Origin: Burkholderia sp. Bp8963
Lineage (GTDB): Bacteria > Pseudomonadota > Gammaproteobacteria > Burkholderiales > Burkholderiaceae
NCBI RefSeq assembly: GCF_003854275.1
Contig: NZ_QTQP01000027.1
Coordinates: 45,005 to 109,004 of the forward strand
DNA: 64,000 bases
Reading direction: 5' to 3'
Part shown: one piece after another, positions 63,600-64,000 of the stretch
How positions within the stretch are numbered: position 1 is the stretch's first letter
How the letters are laid out: the number at the start of each line of letters is the position of its first letter
Notes under the pieces: generated by a model
What the model saw: the letters and a program-made list of their open reading frames with translations, nothing else
What the model was told of the DNA's origin: nothing
Database searches by the model: none
Made by a program: the position numbers and the translations under genes

Positions 63600-64000
63600 T
63601 CAGTGGTGGTAACCCTCCCCTTCCCGCACCTTGCCGCGAAACACGCGGTATTGCAGCCCGTTGTAGACGAGGATGATCGGCAGCACGATCACCGTGCCGA
63701 CCAGCGCGAACAGCTGGCTCGACGGGCTCGACGACGCATCCCAGATCGTCAGCGACGGCGGCACGATGTTCGGCCAGATGCTGATGATGAGGCCCGTGTA
63801 GCCGAGGAAGCACAGCGCGAGCGTCAGCAGGAACGGCGTCGCCTCGTGCTGGCGCCGCACCGTATGGAAAATCCCCCACACGCAGACGAGCACCAGCACC
63901 GGCACCGGCAGGAACCACACGAGGTCGCCGCTGCCGAACCAGCGATGCGCGACGGCCGGCAGGCCGATCACGGTCCACAGACTGACGACGCCCATCACGC
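63600..64000 (-). CDS. cydB: Cytochrome bd-type ubiquinol oxidase subunit II, C-terminal fragment
   Basis: About 133 C-terminal residues are in the window: four hydrophobic segments and the sequence FLGYTGLIISIWPNIVPPSLTIWDASSSPSSQ, typical of CydB/CioB. The protein is an integral inner-membrane subunit of the bd oxidase that supports respiration at low oxygen. The gene runs off the right edge. CioB (cyanide-insensitive) or CydB cannot be told apart from this piece. Confidence 0.9.
   Translation of the reverse strand, partial: VMGVVSLWTVIGLPAVAHRWFGSGDLVWFLPVPVLVLVCVWGIFHTVRRQHEATPFLLTLALCFLGYTGLIISIWPNIVPPSLTIWDASSSPSSQLFALVGTVIVLPIILVYNGLQYRVFRGKVREGEGYHH

Overview
The window looks like chromosomal DNA from a Burkholderia, most likely the B. 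cepacia complex. The base composition is high in G+C, third codon positions are strongly GC-biased, and the order rlmE-ftsH-folP-glmM-pstSCAB-phoU followed by a complete mdc malonate cluster is typical of that genus. This assignment is from recognition, not from a search. Both edges cut genes: phoU at the left and a cytochrome bd oxidase subunit II gene at the right. I saw no tRNA, rRNA, CRISPR array, intact transposon or prophage.

Left third (1-24 kb), core genes. Positions 1-4025 hold the phosphate operon pstS-pstC-pstA-pstB-phoU, read leftward behind two tandem Pho boxes. Next come glmM, folP, ftsH and rlmE, also leftward, then yhbY facing the other way. A DUF4149 membrane protein, greA, and carB-leuE-carA follow; a leucine exporter sits between the two carbamoyl-phosphate synthase genes. 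A strong hairpin with an eight-T tract ends carB directly in front of greA. After that lie mltD, gloB, a methyltransferase, rnhA, dnaQ, ynfA and a ProP-type transporter.

Middle (24-43.5 kb), metabolic accessory genes. These are a GST, an intracellular PHA depolymerase, a phosphoribosyltransferase and a PLD-like protein whose HKD motif is degenerate. The malonate utilisation operon madL-madM-mdcACDEGBH is read leftward with tight ATGA-type overlaps, opposite a LysR regulator. Then come a DUF4148 protein, a hydroxyacyl-CoA dehydrogenase, a TerC protein opposite an NhaR-like regulator, a DUF2242 lipoprotein with a long Ala/Pro tail, and a PLP-dependent dehydratase opposite a LysR gene.

Right third (43.5-64 kb). 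An 870-bp gap holds a candidate small RNA of about 75 nt with its own promoter and terminator and a repeated CCCTCGTG motif. A probable polyamine module follows: acetylpolyamine amidohydrolase, LysR regulator, porin and NCS1 permease. Next are an SRAP/HMCES protein, PsiE, and an encapsulin nanocompartment operon: a DyP peroxidase with a C-terminal cargo-loading tail whose gene overlaps the shell gene. Immediately downstream are a ClpG/ClpK-type disaggregase with an N-terminal Cys/His zinc-finger-like element and a YdeP-type molybdopterin oxidoreductase. A lower-GC GST/AraC patch carries a 29-bp direct repeat at the end of the regulator. The window closes with two unrecognised small genes, a bestrophin-like channel and the cydB fragment.

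The observations most worth following are the small RNA candidate (44453-44527), the encapsulin-DyP-ClpG neighbourhood (51821-56930), the greA leader terminator, and the recombination scar in the AraC gene.
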